Assembly: GCF_024347455.1 (NCBI RefSeq)
Contig: NZ_AP025484.1
Coordinates: 1,798,001 to 1,862,000 of the forward strand
Length of the DNA: 64,000 nucleotides
Reading direction: 5' to 3'
Source of the DNA: Vibrio echinoideorum
GTDB lineage: Bacteria; Pseudomonadota; Gammaproteobacteria; Enterobacterales; Vibrionaceae
A program made the position numbers and the translations under genes. Numbering within the stretch: position 1 is the first letter of the stretch; each line of letters starts with the position of its first letter. Positions 9,355 to 18,827 of the stretch are shown one piece after another. The notes under the pieces were generated by a model. The model worked only from the letters and a program-made list of their open reading frames with translations. It was not told the origin of the DNA and made no database searches.

Positions 9355-10707
9355 ATGCAAAGCCCTAAAATCACATTCATCGGTGCTGGATCAACCATTT
9401 TTGTTAAGAACATTCTTGGTGACGTTTTCCACCGCTCAGCACTACAAAACGCGCATGTCGCCTTGATGGATATTGATGAGACCCGATTAGAAGAGTCTCA
9501 TCTTGTCGTCAGTAAATTGATGGAATCATCAGGTGCTACTGGCTCTATTTCGTGTCATTTAAATCAGAAAGAAGCGCTACAAGGTGCAGATTTTGTCGTC
9601 ATTGCTTTCCAAATAGGCGGTTATGAACCCTGCACAGTCACAGATTTTGAAGTGTGTAAACGCCATGGTCTGGAACAAACGATCGCAGACACGCTAGGTC
9701 CGGGCGGCATTATGCGTTCACTACGCACTGTCCCACACCTTTGGAGTGTCTGTGAAGATATGACCGAGGTTTGCCCGAATGCCACCATGCTCAACTACGT
9801 TAACCCAATGGCGATGAACACATGGGCAATGTACGAGAAATATCCGCACATTAAACAAGTCGGTTTGTGCCATTCAGTACAAGGTACTGCTGAAGAACTA
9901 GCACGAGACCTAGACATAGATTACGCAGACCTTCGCTATACCTGCGCTGGTATCAACCATATGGCTTATTACCTGACACTTGAGAAGAAAACAGCAAGTG
10001 GCGAGTACGTCGATATTTATCCAGACCTACTTGAAGCCTTCGAGAGTGGCAAAGCACCTAAGCCGGGTATTTATCACAATGGTCGCTGCACCAATTTAGT
10101 TCGCTATGAGATGTTTAAAAAGTTGGGTTACTTTGTGACAGAGTCTTCTGAACATTTTTCTGAATACACCCCCTATTTTATCAAGCCAAACCGTCCAGAT
10201 TTAATCGAACGTTATAAAGTGCCACTTGATGAGTACCCTAAACGTTGCGTCGAACAAATTGCCGATTGGAAGAAAGACCTTCAAGAACTCAAAACAGCTG
10301 ACAAAATTACCGTTGATGAGTCTCATGAGTACGCCAGCACCATAATGAATTCTATCTGGACAGGTACACCCAGCGTCATCTATGGCAACGTTAAAAACGA
10401 AGCTTTAATAGACAACTTACCGCAAGGCTGCTGTGTTGAAGTCGCCTGTTTAGTTGATGCTAATGGTGTGCAACCAATCAAAGCTGGACGTCTACCAAAC
10501 CACTTAGCCGCATTGATGCAAACCAATATCAACGTCCAAACTCTATTAACCGAAGCCATTCTCACTGAAAACCGTGATCGTATTTATCATGCTGCGATGC
10601 TCGACCCTCATACAGCTGCAGTACTTGGAATAGAAGAGATATACGCGCTGGTTGATGACTTGATTGAGGCACATGAAGGTTGGTTACCAGAGTGGGTTAA
10701 CAAGTAA
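9355..10707 (+). CDS. melA: Alpha-galactosidase MelA, GH4
   Basis: The 450-residue GH4 enzyme hydrolyses melibiose and related alpha-galactosides in the cytoplasm by the NAD- and Mn-dependent redox mechanism of the family. It shows the N-terminal Rossmann motif F-I-G-A-G-S at about 6-11, the N-Y-V-N-P-M segment, the metal-binding C-H-S region (G-L-C-H-S-V-Q-G) and G-I-N-H-M-A. The start is supported by AAGGA. It is followed by melB and divergent from melR, completing a melibiose module. Confidence 0.95.
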   Translation: MQSPKITFIGAGSTIFVKNILGDVFHRSALQNAHVALMDIDETRLEESHLVVSKLMESSGATGSISCHLNQKEALQGADFVVIAFQIGGYEPCTVTDFEVCKRHGLEQTIADTLGPGGIMRSLRTVPHLWSVCEDMTEVCPNATMLNYVNPMAMNTWAMYEKYPHIKQVGLCHSVQGTAEELARDLDIDYADLRYTCAGINHMAYYLTLEKKTASGEYVDIYPDLLEAFESGKAPKPGIYHNGRCTNLVRYEMFKKLGYFVTESSEHFSEYTPYFIKPNRPDLIERYKVPLDEYPKRCVEQIADWKKDLQELKTADKITVDESHEYASTIMNSIWTGTPSVIYGNVKNEALIDNLPQGCCVEVACLVDANGVQPIKAGRLPNHLAALMQTNINVQTLLTEAILTENRDRIYHAAMLDPHTAAVLGIEEIYALVDDLIEAHEGWLPEWVNK

Positions 10708-10746
10708 TTTCATACTAATAAAAATACAATAACGTGAATATTAACG

Positions 10747-10765
10747 CCTTCTCAGCGAGGAGGCG
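10747..10765 (+). other. Small hairpin before melB
   Basis: CGCCTTCTC can pair with GAGGAGGCG, with one mismatch, just before the melB ribosome-binding site AAGGAG. It may tune melB translation or mRNA stability. Confidence 0.35.
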
Positions 10766-10777
10766 TAAGGAGTGGCA

Positions 10778-12214
10778 ATGAGTATCTCTATGAATACCAA
10801 ACTAAGTTATGGCTTTGGTGCCTTTGGTAAAGACTTCGCAATCACCATCGTCTATATGTACCTTATGTACTACTACACGGATGTGGTTGGTATCTCTGCC
10901 GCCACCGTCGGTACCATCTTCCTCGTTGCGCGTATCTGGGATGCGGTCAATGACCCAATCATGGGCTGGCTGGTCAACAACACGCGTACCCGTTGGGGCA
11001 AATTCAAACCTTGGATATTGATTGGCACACTCGCCAACTCTGTCGTCTTACTGATGGTGTTTAGTGCTCACTATATTGAAGGCCCATGGCTCATCGTATA
11101 CGCCACGATCACCTACATCCTTTGGGGCATGACTTACACGTTAATGGATATTCCATTTTGGTCACTGGTTCCCACGCTCACTTTAGATAAACGCGAACGT
11201 GAAGAGCTAGTCCCGTACCCTCGCTTCTTTGCCAGCCTTGCTTGGATAATAACCGCCGCCATTGCAATGCCCTTCGTGAACTATGTAGGTGGTGACGACA
11301 AAGGGTTTGGGTTTCAGATATTTACGTTATTACTGATCGCTTGTTTCTTGGTGTCGACCTTTATCACATTGCGAAATGTCAAAGAACGCTACTCAACCGC
11401 GAATCTCGACACCACGCAACCTGAAGAAAAAATATCATTGAAAAAGCTTCTTTCACTGATCTACAAGAATGACCAACTGACCAGTGTTCTGTGCATGGCT
11501 CTGTCATATAACCTAGCCACTAATATCATTACCGCCTTTGCTGTTTACTACTTCACTTATGTTGTTGGCAACGAAGAGTTGTTCCCGTACTACATGGCTT
11601 ATGCGGGTATCGCTAACCTCATCACCTTAGTGTTGTTCCCAAAACTAGCACAAATATTCTCACGTCGAGTTTTATGGGCTTGCGCATCAACCTTCCCTAT
11701 TTTAGGCAGTGCAGTGCTCATTTATGTCGGCATGTATGACAAACAAAGCATTTTGTTGATTTCTACAGCAGGTGTCTTCCTACAAATTGGTACCGCTTTA
11801 TTCTGGGTACTCAACGTGATCATGGTTGCGGACACTGTTGATTACGGCGAGTTCAAACTAGGATCTCGTTGTGAAAGTATCGCTTACTCAGTACAAACAC
11901 TGGTGGTCAAGGCTGGGTCTGCATTTGCCGCTTTCTTTATCGGTATCTCGCTCACTGCTGTCGACTATGTGCCTAACATAGAACAAAGCCCAGAAACCGT
12001 ATTTGGCATGCAATGCATCATGGTGGGGTTGCCAACGTTCTTTTTCGCTATCGCGTTAATCATTTACTTCCGCTTCTATAAACTGAACGGAGCGTATCAC
12101 CAACAGATTCAAGATCACCTCACTGAAAAGTATGACCACATTACACTTGGCACCTTAAGAAAGAATGAGACTCCAAAATCAACGAAACCAACGGAACCTG
12201 CGCAAGTGGTATAA
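10778..12214 (+). CDS. melB: Melibiose:cation symporter MelB
   Basis: A 478-residue GPH-family transporter with 12 predicted helices that takes up melibiose with Na+, H+ or Li+. The N-terminus closely follows E. coli MelB (M-S-I-S-M...[13 protein letters not shown]), and the acidic cation-site pattern [13 protein letters not shown] and N-D-P-I-M-G-W are present. I chose ATG 10778, six bases after AAGGAG, over the GTG at 10772, because the protein then begins as known MelB does. Co-transcribed with melA. Confidence 0.95.
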   Translation: MSISMNTKLSYGFGAFGKDFAITIVYMYLMYYYTDVVGISAATVGTIFLVARIWDAVNDPIMGWLVNNTRTRWGKFKPWILIGTLANSVVLLMVFSAHYIEGPWLIVYATITYILWGMTYTLMDIPFWSLVPTLTLDKREREELVPYPRFFASLAWIITAAIAMPFVNYVGGDDKGFGFQIFTLLLIACFLVSTFITLRNVKERYSTANLDTTQPEEKISLKKLLSLIYKNDQLTSVLCMALSYNLATNIITAFAVYYFTYVVGNEELFPYYMAYAGIANLITLVLFPKLAQIFSRRVLWACASTFPILGSAVLIYVGMYDKQSILLISTAGVFLQIGTALFWVLNVIMVADTVDYGEFKLGSRCESIAYSVQTLVVKAGSAFAAFFIGISLTAVDYVPNIEQSPETVFGMQCIMVGLPTFFFAIALIIYFRFYKLNGAYHQQIQDHLTEKYDHITLGTLRKNETPKSTKPTEPAQVV

Positions 12215-12259
12215 CGAGAACTTACAAAGTACCGCTGTTCAATGGTTTATAAAAACAAA

Positions 12260-12289
12260 AAACCTAGCGAGTGATCGCTAGGTTTCTCT
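12260..12289 (+). terminator. Terminator after melAB
   Basis: AAACCTAGCGA and TCGCTAGGTTT form a perfect 11-bp stem with a GTGA loop, followed by CTCTTCT. The left flank is A-rich, so it may also serve the convergent gene. Confidence 0.85.
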
Positions 12290-12354
12290 TCTAAAATGCC
12301 AATGAATCATGAACCAAAAATAAACGAGTTCAGAAATATCCGCTTGGGTAGAGC

Positions 12355-12615
12355 TTACTTTAGAGGGTCGTTATCAGGCAGTGCTTTATGTATCCATAGC
12401 GCTAGACGCTTTTTTATGTTCGCCCCATCAAGCTTGCTTTCGGGTAACGGCGTGATCTGATTGACTTCAACAAGGAACAAATACACCGATTTAACCTTTA
12501 TCGGTTGAGATGAATGCGGCAAATCAAAACCTTGCAATTTTGCCATTTTAAAACCGACCTCTACTGCTTTTTTTACCAGCTTATCTTCATTAATGATCTT
12601 AGCGGTTTTCGACAT
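12355..12615 (-). CDS. DUF5062 family protein
   Basis: An 86-residue soluble protein without signal peptide. I recognise the Vibrio DUF5062 pattern: a lysine-rich N-terminus, K-K-A-V-E-V-G-x-K-M-A-K-x-Q-G-F-D, then V-Y-L-F-L-V-E and P-L-P-E-S. The function of the family is unknown to me. The start is supported by GGAG seven bases upstream. It is convergent with melB. Confidence 0.75.
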   Translation of the reverse strand: MSKTAKIINEDKLVKKAVEVGFKMAKLQGFDLPHSSQPIKVKSVYLFLVEVNQITPLPESKLDGANIKKRLALWIHKALPDNDPLK

Positions 12616-13050
12616 TTTATCTCCATCATCTTTACCGAATAAGCATTGAGTATATCAAACAGAATAGAAGACAAAATTACCGCGATCTCAAATCGAAAAC
12701 TCTTTCTGATAAATAACATAAAACGAATCACCGATTAGAAGTCAATTATAGTCTGGCTCACATTCGTTAGGTGAATAACAATAAGCAAACGGTATCTTAA
12801 TAAAACACTCAATAAATGAGATCCTCAGCCAAGAAACTAAAAAACAAGTAATATTTGACTTACCACTCTAAAGAATACGGAATATTATTATTCAAGCTTA
12901 GATATGAGTATTTCATCAAAAATCAATAAGATACTGTTATTTAACTAGTTTTATACGAAGCTGACTCAGATCATATTTACAGTCACCCGTAACGAAAACT
13001 TATTTACAAAACACTCATTAAGAAAATAGAATAAACCCACTAAATTTATA
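12616..13050. other. AT-rich intergenic region
   Basis: The 435 bases separate divergent small genes and are AT-rich with many stop codons in all frames. The promoter of the DUF5062 gene should lie near 12650-12750. I see no repeat or RNA gene. Confidence 0.5.
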
Positions 13051-13278
13051 ATGGTGTTAAAAATGCGTTACCTTTGGGCTTCATTCTGTCATAAAAACCC
13101 GATTCTAGGCCGAATCGTTCATATCGCGGTTATGCTGGTAGCGTTAGCTTCTATCGTCATTCCATTGATTTCAAAAGACGCTACAACGATCTTAGTGTCA
13201 CTGAGTGTCGCTGTAGTATGTATTTTGTTGTTCGTTTTCTTTGCGCTCAGCGACAAAATGCGTTCAGGTATGCACTAA
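13051..13278 (+). CDS. Small two-helix membrane protein, unknown
   Basis: A 75-residue protein, or 71 residues if it starts at ATG 13063. Two hydrophobic helices (about 21-39 and 45-67) are joined by S-K-D-A-T-T, and the short C-terminal tail is charged. No clear ribosome-binding site distinguishes the two starts. I do not recognise the family. It ends just before a strong terminator, which supports a real transcription unit. Confidence 0.6.
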   Translation: MVLKMRYLWASFCHKNPILGRIVHIAVMLVALASIVIPLISKDATTILVSLSVAVVCILLFVFFALSDKMRSGMH

Positions 13279-13344
13279 TTAGCCCTAACCCCACCTAGCA
13301 TTCTCTTTTTAAAATTCATTCTAAAATGCTGGTTGCCAAATACG

Positions 13345-13380
13345 GAAAAGCCCAAAGTGATTAGCTTTGGGCTTTTCTTT
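13345..13380. terminator. Bidirectional terminator
   Basis: GAAAAGCCCAAAG and CTTTGGGCTTTTC form a perfect 13-bp stem with a 7-base loop, followed by T-rich sequence. It separates the small membrane protein from the convergent qnr gene. Confidence 0.9.
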
Positions 13381-13451
13381 TAGGAACTGTGATTGATTAC
13401 AACAGAGTGGTACGGACAGCACCATGTGCAGAATTGAAAAAGGGGACTCTA

Positions 13452-14108
13452 TCAATCCGGCATGACAACAATACCCATAGTTTCAAGTAACTGCTCTTGT
13501 TGCCATGCAACAATTTTAACCCCTGTAGTATCGACTTTTCGGGGATCTAACCCTTCTAATTCAGCATGGCATAAATTCGCCCCTTGCATACTGAATTGCC
13601 CCCATACATCTTCCGAGAATACACCTCGACTAAGATCGGATTCTTTCAGTGATGCGCCGCCAAGGTAAGTACCTACCCAACGGTTCTCAAACAACTCGCA
13701 CTTTTCCAAGCAAGCCTGCTCAAAGTTTGCGTAAGACAGGTTACAGCCCGTGATATAGGCCGAACAGAAATACATTCTATTGCTCACCTGATTGGCAAAA
13801 TTAGTGCGAGTGAAATTCGCTCCCTTTAAATCGCAATCACGCAGCTCAATGCCATAACAATTTGCATTACTAAAGTTAGCCATCGCCATCTGACAATTTT
13901 GAAAGCTTGCTTCTCGTAAATCAGCAATATCGAAGTGGCAACCTTCGATATCACCTTGCTCAATAAACTTACAATTAATAAAAGTCGCATCGCGCAAATT
14001 CGAACGCCTAAAATCACATCGGATAAAGGTGCATGCCGTAAACGTCATATCAGATAAGTCTTGCTGAGCAAAACTGTGTTGATGGTAAGTGCTGTTATTA
14101 GTATCCAT
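13452..14108 (-). CDS. qnr: Qnr pentapeptide-repeat protein, QnrS-like
   Basis: A 218-residue protein, the same length as plasmid QnrS. Pentapeptide repeats A(D/N)LXX run through most of the chain, with the characteristic Gly break after the second coil block and the long conserved stretches G-D-I-E-G-C-H-F-D, M-A-N-F-S-N-A-N-C-Y-G-I-E and Q-V-S-N-R-M-Y-F-C-S-A. Qnr proteins mimic DNA and protect gyrase and topoisomerase IV from quinolones. By memory it is far closer to QnrS than to QnrA or QnrB. It sits in ordinary chromosomal surroundings with no mobile element, and I see no LexA box upstream. Confidence 0.95.
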   Translation of the reverse strand: MDTNNSTYHQHSFAQQDLSDMTFTACTFIRCDFRRSNLRDATFINCKFIEQGDIEGCHFDIADLREASFQNCQMAMANFSNANCYGIELRDCDLKGANFTRTNFANQVSNRMYFCSAYITGCNLSYANFEQACLEKCELFENRWVGTYLGGASLKESDLSRGVFSEDVWGQFSMQGANLCHAELEGLDPRKVDTTGVKIVAWQQEQLLETMGIVVMPD

Positions 14109-14427
14109 TTAGCCCCCTAAAGAAATTAAGGTAAGACTATCATTGTGATCTCCAGAAAACATCAAATTAAAACCCAACAAAAACAGCGACTTAAAATACC
14201 TCAATTTGCCCATTTTAAGGCACTAAAGGAGGCCATAGAGGGTGTCATTTCCAAATGATCGCAGTGTTTATTTGAAAAATAGTTTTATCTCTTAGGCGAG
14301 CACTGAGAGAGTTACTAAAAATTCAAACATAAGAACATTTCTAACGTTGGATAAATCAAACTAGACTGGACGGTTGGTATGTAGCTCGCTACACTAATCC
14401 TCATTCTCAGCACAAAGAGTAAGAACG
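14109..14427. promoter_or_regulatory. Divergent region between qnr and TetR genes
   Basis: The 319 bases hold the promoters of both genes. The one recognisable element is a NemR-type box at 14362-14377, about 50 bases before the TetR start. The rest shows no repeat or RNA signal. Confidence 0.5.
14362..14377 (+). promoter_or_regulatory. Diverged NemR-type operator before the TetR gene
   Basis: TAGACTGGACGGTTGG matches 12 of 16 bases of the palindrome found before the alcohol dehydrogenase gene (TAGACCGACCGGTTTG on its minus strand). It suggests autoregulation; inference. Confidence 0.4.
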
Positions 14428-14997
14428 ATGAAAGACATGCGACAAGCTATGCTCGATGCCGGGTTTAGCCTCATAAACGAACATGGTTTTGCAGGCGTTG
14501 GTCTAATGAAGATCATCAACCAAGCAGAAGGAACGAAAGGTTCTTTCTACCATTACTTCAAATCTAAAGAACACTTTGGTGAGATTCTTCTAGCCGACTA
14601 CTTTGATGAGCACCTAGTTAAGCTTGATGACTTTCTGAGTGATGAAACTCTGTCTCGTCGTGACCGCGTAAGAGCATATTTTGATTTTTGGTGCGCTTCT
14701 AAACTAACCGAAGACTTCAGCATTCAATGCCTTGTCGTAAAACTGGCGGGCGAAGTCTCTGGATCGTCAAATCAACTGCAAATAACGATGTCAGAGGGTG
14801 CTGAGAAAATAATCTTACGTCTGGCTGAGCTGTTTAAAGAAGGAAACGAAGCCGGTGATTTCAATATTGCGGAGCCAGAGACTCTCTCTAGAACGCTCTA
14901 TGGCCTATGGTTAGGCTCTACTTTAATGGCTGCAATGCAACGTAATCGCACAGTTTTAGACAGTGCAATGGAAGAAACGCTGCTATCTATGCAATAA
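14428..14997 (+). CDS. TetR-family regulator, NemR-like
   Basis: The 189-residue protein has an N-terminal helix-turn-helix (about 10-52) with K-G-S-F-Y-H-Y-F-K-S-K-E, as in E. coli NemR, and an all-helical ligand domain. The stretch Q-C-L-V-V-K-L-A-G-E-V aligns with NemR's S-G-C-L-T-V-K-L-S-A-E-V, so the redox-sensing cysteine (C106 in NemR) is kept. The lysine that NemR uses with it (K175 by my recollection) aligns with alanine here. NemR responds to electrophiles such as aldehydes and hypochlorite. Matching palindromes lie before the alcohol and aldehyde dehydrogenase genes about 6-8 kb away. Confidence 0.82.
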   Translation: MKDMRQAMLDAGFSLINEHGFAGVGLMKIINQAEGTKGSFYHYFKSKEHFGEILLADYFDEHLVKLDDFLSDETLSRRDRVRAYFDFWCASKLTEDFSIQCLVVKLAGEVSGSSNQLQITMSEGAEKIILRLAELFKEGNEAGDFNIAEPETLSRTLYGLWLGSTLMAAMQRNRTVLDSAMEETLLSMQ

Positions 14998-15038
14998 AGC
15001 TTTCGGCCTATAAAACAGATTAACGATGTTACAAAAGC

Positions 15039-15068
15039 AAAAAGGCTCGCATAATAGCGAGCCTTTTT
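15039..15068. terminator. Terminator after TetR gene
   Basis: AAAAAGGCTCGC and GCGAGCCTTTTT form a perfect 12-bp stem with an ATAATA loop. T runs occur on both strands. Confidence 0.9.
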
Positions 15069-15185
15069 ACATTCTGTATGCGATCGATAACAAACGAAAT
15101 AAGTTAATACTTATCAACACTTTAATTAAATTTAATATCAGTTGGTTAACTGAATCATAGATTAATAGATCTATAGGTTAATCGC

Positions 15186-16445
15186 TTAATCGCTTTTCCG
15201 ACTCAAACGTGAAGGCATTTCGTTCGCTTCTAGTAGTGTATTAATCAACGGATCAACATGCTTAAAAAAACGTAACCACCCTTCACAAAGGTAATTCAAT
15301 CCGGCTTCACCATCACGGCTTTTGATAATACGGTTCTTAGGGCACTCGCCATGGCAGGCAAATTTGAACTCACAAGTTTGACATTGTTTTGGCAGCGATT
15401 TTTGTTTGGCAAACCCAAAACTCTGCTGCGCTGATGAGAAAGCTAAGGTGGAGAGTTCTTGCTCCTGAATGTTACCCAACTGAAATTCAGGAAAAACATA
15501 ATGGTCACATGAATAGACATCACCATTCGGTTCAACCGCGAGCCCTTTCCCGCAAATCTCACTCAATGTGCACATCGTGCTTTCTTTCCCCATCCACACA
15601 CCAAAGAAGTTTTCAAAATAAGGCACGAGCACCTGACCAAAATCATGTTGGTACCATTCATCAAAAATCGTAGAGAGAAACTCTCCCCATTGTGCTGATT
15701 CAACACTCCACGGCTCTAGATCGCCTGAAACAGGAATGATCGCCTTCTGGTTGGTTAGCCATTTGTTGTTAGTATGAGCAGCACGCTTATCCACGACAGG
15801 GATGAACTGCAGTTGCTTTGAACCTACTTCATCACGTAGAAAACGATAGACCTCTAAAGGATGCTGACTTGTCACATCGTTGACACACGTTAGAGTGGCA
15901 AAATTCACATTGTGTTTTTGTAAGAAACGAATGCCTCGCATTGTTTGTGAGAAAGTCCCTTTGCCTGCACGGTTGGTTCGGTAGTGATTATGTAGGTGCT
16001 CTGGGCCATCAATGCTCACACCAATGATAAAGTCATTCTTTTTGAAGAATTTACACCAAGCATCATTCAACAAAGTGCCATTGGTTTGAAGGTCATTGCT
16101 GATCTTGCTGTAGCTAGGACAATATTTCTTCTGTAACTCAACAACCTTTTGGAAATAATCGACACCTAATAAGGTAGGTTCTCCACCATGCCAAGAAAAT
16201 ATGATTTCAGGCGTATTCTGCCCTTCAATGTATTGTTTGATATAACGCTCTAGAAGCGCTTCATCCATCGTATATTGAGAACCTTTTGGGTATTCAAGTA
16301 GTTGTTGTTTTTCTAAATAGTAACAGTAGGTACAACTGATGTTACACACCGCTCCAATCGGCTTTGCTAACGCTTGAAGCTTGCTGTGCGCCTTGCCATT
16401 GAACTGCGGAACTGAACTCAGATTTGATAGCGATAATGTCGTCAT
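15186..16445 (-). CDS. Anaerobic sulfatase-maturating enzyme, radical SAM/SPASM
   Basis: The enzyme (419 residues from the chosen start) converts a Cys or Ser in sulfatases to formylglycine. The radical-SAM motif C-N-I-S-C-T-Y-C gives the C-x3-C-x2-C cluster near residues 34-41. A C-terminal SPASM region has many cysteines (C-T-L-S-E-I-C-G-K, C-D-H, C-Q-T-C-E-F-K-F-A-C-H-G-E-C-P-K-N-R). I chose ATG 16445 because GAGG lies 8 bases upstream; the frame extends to 16523 without such a site. It lies downstream of an arylsulfatase gene on the same strand, its probable client. Confidence 0.92.
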   Translation of the reverse strand: MTTLSLSNLSSVPQFNGKAHSKLQALAKPIGAVCNISCTYCYYLEKQQLLEYPKGSQYTMDEALLERYIKQYIEGQNTPEIIFSWHGGEPTLLGVDYFQKVVELQKKYCPSYSKISNDLQTNGTLLNDAWCKFFKKNDFIIGVSIDGPEHLHNHYRTNRAGKGTFSQTMRGIRFLQKHNVNFATLTCVNDVTSQHPLEVYRFLRDEVGSKQLQFIPVVDKRAAHTNNKWLTNQKAIIPVSGDLEPWSVESAQWGEFLSTIFDEWYQHDFGQVLVPYFENFFGVWMGKESTMCTLSEICGKGLAVEPNGDVYSCDHYVFPEFQLGNIQEQELSTLAFSSAQQSFGFAKQKSLPKQCQTCEFKFACHGECPKNRIIKSRDGEAGLNYLCEGWLRFFKHVDPLINTLLEANEMPSRLSRKSD

Positions 16446-16511
16446 GAAGAGTGCCTCGATGTAAAAGTCTTTGTAGAAATAAGCTCGATTCGTAAATCCT
16501 TTTACAAAGAA

Positions 16512-16600
16512 GGAACCCCGCAACGGGCTTCCTATCTCTGTTTGTATTTATGTTCACCAACCAAACAAACTCAATTTAACTTTGCTGCTTATTTGGTTGG
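16512..16600 (-). other. Two stem-loops between sulfatase and maturase genes
   Basis: GGAACCCCG-CAA-CGGGCTTCC at 16512-16532 and CCAACCAAA...TTTGGTTGG at 16557-16565 and 16592-16600 can each fold. On the minus strand the first is followed by a T-rich stretch, so expression of the maturase may be reduced relative to the sulfatase. Confidence 0.5.
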
Positions 16601-16619
16601 TTGGGGTAGTGAATTACCC

Positions 16620-18365
16620 TTATTTCACATTCTCAAACGGGTTCCAACGTTCATCGACAGGAACGATATTTTGCTCCTTCGCGTACGCCTTGTATTCGCT
16701 CAACATCTCGTTGAACTGTTGAGGCATTTGTTCACGAAGATCGTTCTGTTCCGCAGGGTCTTTTTTGGTGTTGTACATATGCCATTCACTGTCGCCACCC
16801 ATGCCTTTTGAAATACGAATAATCTTGTAGTCACCCTTCAATAGAATACCGCTCCCAAACAACTCAAATGGAATGGCATTGTCTGCTGTGTGGATCGTGT
16901 CAGATTCTCCTTTGAAATAAGGCAATAGGCTGACTCCACTCATAGGGGCAACTTCACGACCTTGGTACTCTTTACCTGGATGCTTAACGCCAGCGATATC
17001 TAAAATCGTTGCAGCGATGTCTTTCACTTGAGATAAGTCGTCAGTTTGTGTTCCCGGCTCTAGCGCTTTCTTACCTTCCAATACTGGTTTTGCAGGCTTA
17101 ACAATTAACGGAACACGGATACCACCTTCTGCCGTATACGCTTTATACCAAGACAATCCCCCCGTAGAAGCACTTGCCCACTCAGGACCTAACGACACAC
17201 TTGAGTTCGCTTTACCAATATTTTCAGTTGAATTATCAAAGTGATGTTCAGTCCAAGTACGAATCAGATCACTGATGTTTTCACCGGTAACATCAGCCGC
17301 TTCTGGACCATTATCAGCTAGGTACACAATGTACGTATTATCGTATTCACCAATCGCTTTTAAGTAATCGACCACCTGACCAATTTGTTGGTCTTGCATT
17401 TCCATCATGCCCATCGCGACAGCCATTTTCTTACCATACCATTTCTGTTCTTTTTCAGATAATGAATCCCAAGGGCGGCTTAGGGAATTACGATCAGAAA
17501 TGTCGGCATCTTTAGGGATCACGCCCATATCTTTCATGCGCTCAAAGCGGTCTTCTCGAATCGAATCCCAACCATGTTCTGCGTAGTAGTCGACTTTGTC
17601 TTGATAAGACGCTTCTGGTGCTTGAAGTGGCAAGTGAATTCCCGTGAATGGCAGGTAAGCAAAAAACGGTTTGCCATCATCTTTTTGGCTGTCGATCATT
17701 TTGATAATTTCATTGGCGTAAACTTGGTCAGAGTATTCACCTTTGTATTTATCCATGACGGCTTCACCGTTGCGATAAAGCGGTTCTACTTCGACTCCTG
17801 GAATCTCACCTTTTTGAATCGCTTCAGCGGTTGCTGCGTTTTTGGCAGGGAACATCATGTCTCGATTAAAGTGATTCGACCCTCCAGCTAAAATCCCATA
17901 ACTTTGAGTAAAACCGCGGTCATCCGGCAAAAATCCATCGTCATGCCCTAAGTGCCACTTACCTGAAAGATAGGTGTTGTACCCGTTGTCTTTAAGTAAC
18001 GTCGCAACCGTTACACCCTTTTTCGTAAGATAGCCTTCGTAACCTGGTTTGCCTATCGCATCCGGATAAACCGCATAATCAAACGTTCCAAGTCCAACCT
18101 CGTGGCTATTAGCACCCGTTAACATCATGGAACGAGTGACTGACGATGTGGGAGAAGCATGGAAGTTGGTAAATTTAACCCCTTCTTCAGCCAACGCCAT
18201 CAAATTTGGCGTGTCCACTTCAGATCCATAAGGCTGTGTATCAGCAAAGCCGACATCATCACCCACGATGATAACGATATTAGGTTTTTCAGCGTCAGCC
18301 GCGATGACAGAACCGCTTGCCGCTGCAATAGCTGTAAACACTAAAGATTTCTTAAATGTCTGCAT
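16620..18365 (-). CDS. Periplasmic arylsulfatase, Ser-type active site
   Basis: A 581-residue sulfatase with a cleavable signal peptide (about 1-22, ending V-I-A-A). The metal-site motif D-D-V-G-F follows at about 36-40. The formylglycine signature reads S-S-V-T-R at 74-78, where the usual form is C/S-x-P/A-x-R, so the residue to be oxidised is Ser74 and the usual Pro is Val. G-K-W-H-L-G, F-T-G-I-H-L-P and A-D-N-G-P complete the alkaline-phosphatase-like site. A radical-SAM maturase gene lies downstream. The substrate is not readable; sulfated algal or host glycans are possible. Confidence 0.93.
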   Translation of the reverse strand: MQTFKKSLVFTAIAAASGSVIAADAEKPNIVIIVGDDVGFADTQPYGSEVDTPNLMALAEEGVKFTNFHASPTSSVTRSMMLTGANSHEVGLGTFDYAVYPDAIGKPGYEGYLTKKGVTVATLLKDNGYNTYLSGKWHLGHDDGFLPDDRGFTQSYGILAGGSNHFNRDMMFPAKNAATAEAIQKGEIPGVEVEPLYRNGEAVMDKYKGEYSDQVYANEIIKMIDSQKDDGKPFFAYLPFTGIHLPLQAPEASYQDKVDYYAEHGWDSIREDRFERMKDMGVIPKDADISDRNSLSRPWDSLSEKEQKWYGKKMAVAMGMMEMQDQQIGQVVDYLKAIGEYDNTYIVYLADNGPEAADVTGENISDLIRTWTEHHFDNSTENIGKANSSVSLGPEWASASTGGLSWYKAYTAEGGIRVPLIVKPAKPVLEGKKALEPGTQTDDLSQVKDIAATILDIAGVKHPGKEYQGREVAPMSGVSLLPYFKGESDTIHTADNAIPFELFGSGILLKGDYKIIRISKGMGGDSEWHMYNTKKDPAEQNDLREQMPQQFNEMLSEYKAYAKEQNIVPVDERWNPFENVK

Positions 18366-18410
18366 AAGACGTTCTCCAATTATTGTGATTAACTTTCGTT
18401 AGGATTTGAA

Positions 18411-18827
18411 TTAGTGCGCGGCTTGAGACATCCAATGTAATAAGTCGAGCGCGGGATCGTAGTCTTGAGCTGCCGCCTTACCAATCCACATGACGGCCTC
18501 AGCTTGGCTGATTTGAACTCCATTCCCAGAAAAGTACATCAAGCCAAGTTGCGTTTGAGCTTCAGGTCTACCGCTGTTGGCTGCCGTTTCAAACCATTGA
18601 GCAGCTTTTTCATCACTTTGTTCAATATGCTCACCACTTAGATAGTGGTAAGCGATAGAAAGCTGAGCATCTGAGTTACCGTTGCCGGCTTCACCCAACA
18701 ATTGAACAACATCGAGATACTCTCCCGATTCAGATGCATTGGCTTGCTCTCCTAGGCTTTGTGTTGCCCAAAATAAAGAAACTAAAACACCAAGCAGTGC
18801 TGCGATAGTTAAACGTTTATTGAACAT
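18411..18827 (-). CDS. Sel1-repeat protein, exported
   Basis: A 138-residue protein with an N-terminal signal or anchor helix (about 7-26) and two to three Sel1/TPR-like repeats (patterns A-Q-L-S-I-A-Y-H-Y-L-S-G and A-Q-T-Q-L-G-L-M-Y-F-S-G-N-G-V). The ribosome-binding site AGGAGG, seven bases before ATG, is unusually strong. It lies 45 bases upstream of the sulfatase, so the order Sel1, sulfatase, maturase is probably one operon. A scaffolding role for the sulfatase system is inference. Confidence 0.8.
   Translation of the reverse strand: MFNKRLTIAALLGVLVSLFWATQSLGEQANASESGEYLDVVQLLGEAGNGNSDAQLSIAYHYLSGEHIEQSDEKAAQWFETAANSGRPEAQTQLGLMYFSGNGVQISQAEAVMWIGKAAAQDYDPALDLLHWMSQAAH

Noticed and set aside
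14109..14200. Search for a LexA box before qnr
   Set aside because: No CTGT-N8-ACAG pattern is present, unlike qnrB-type genes.
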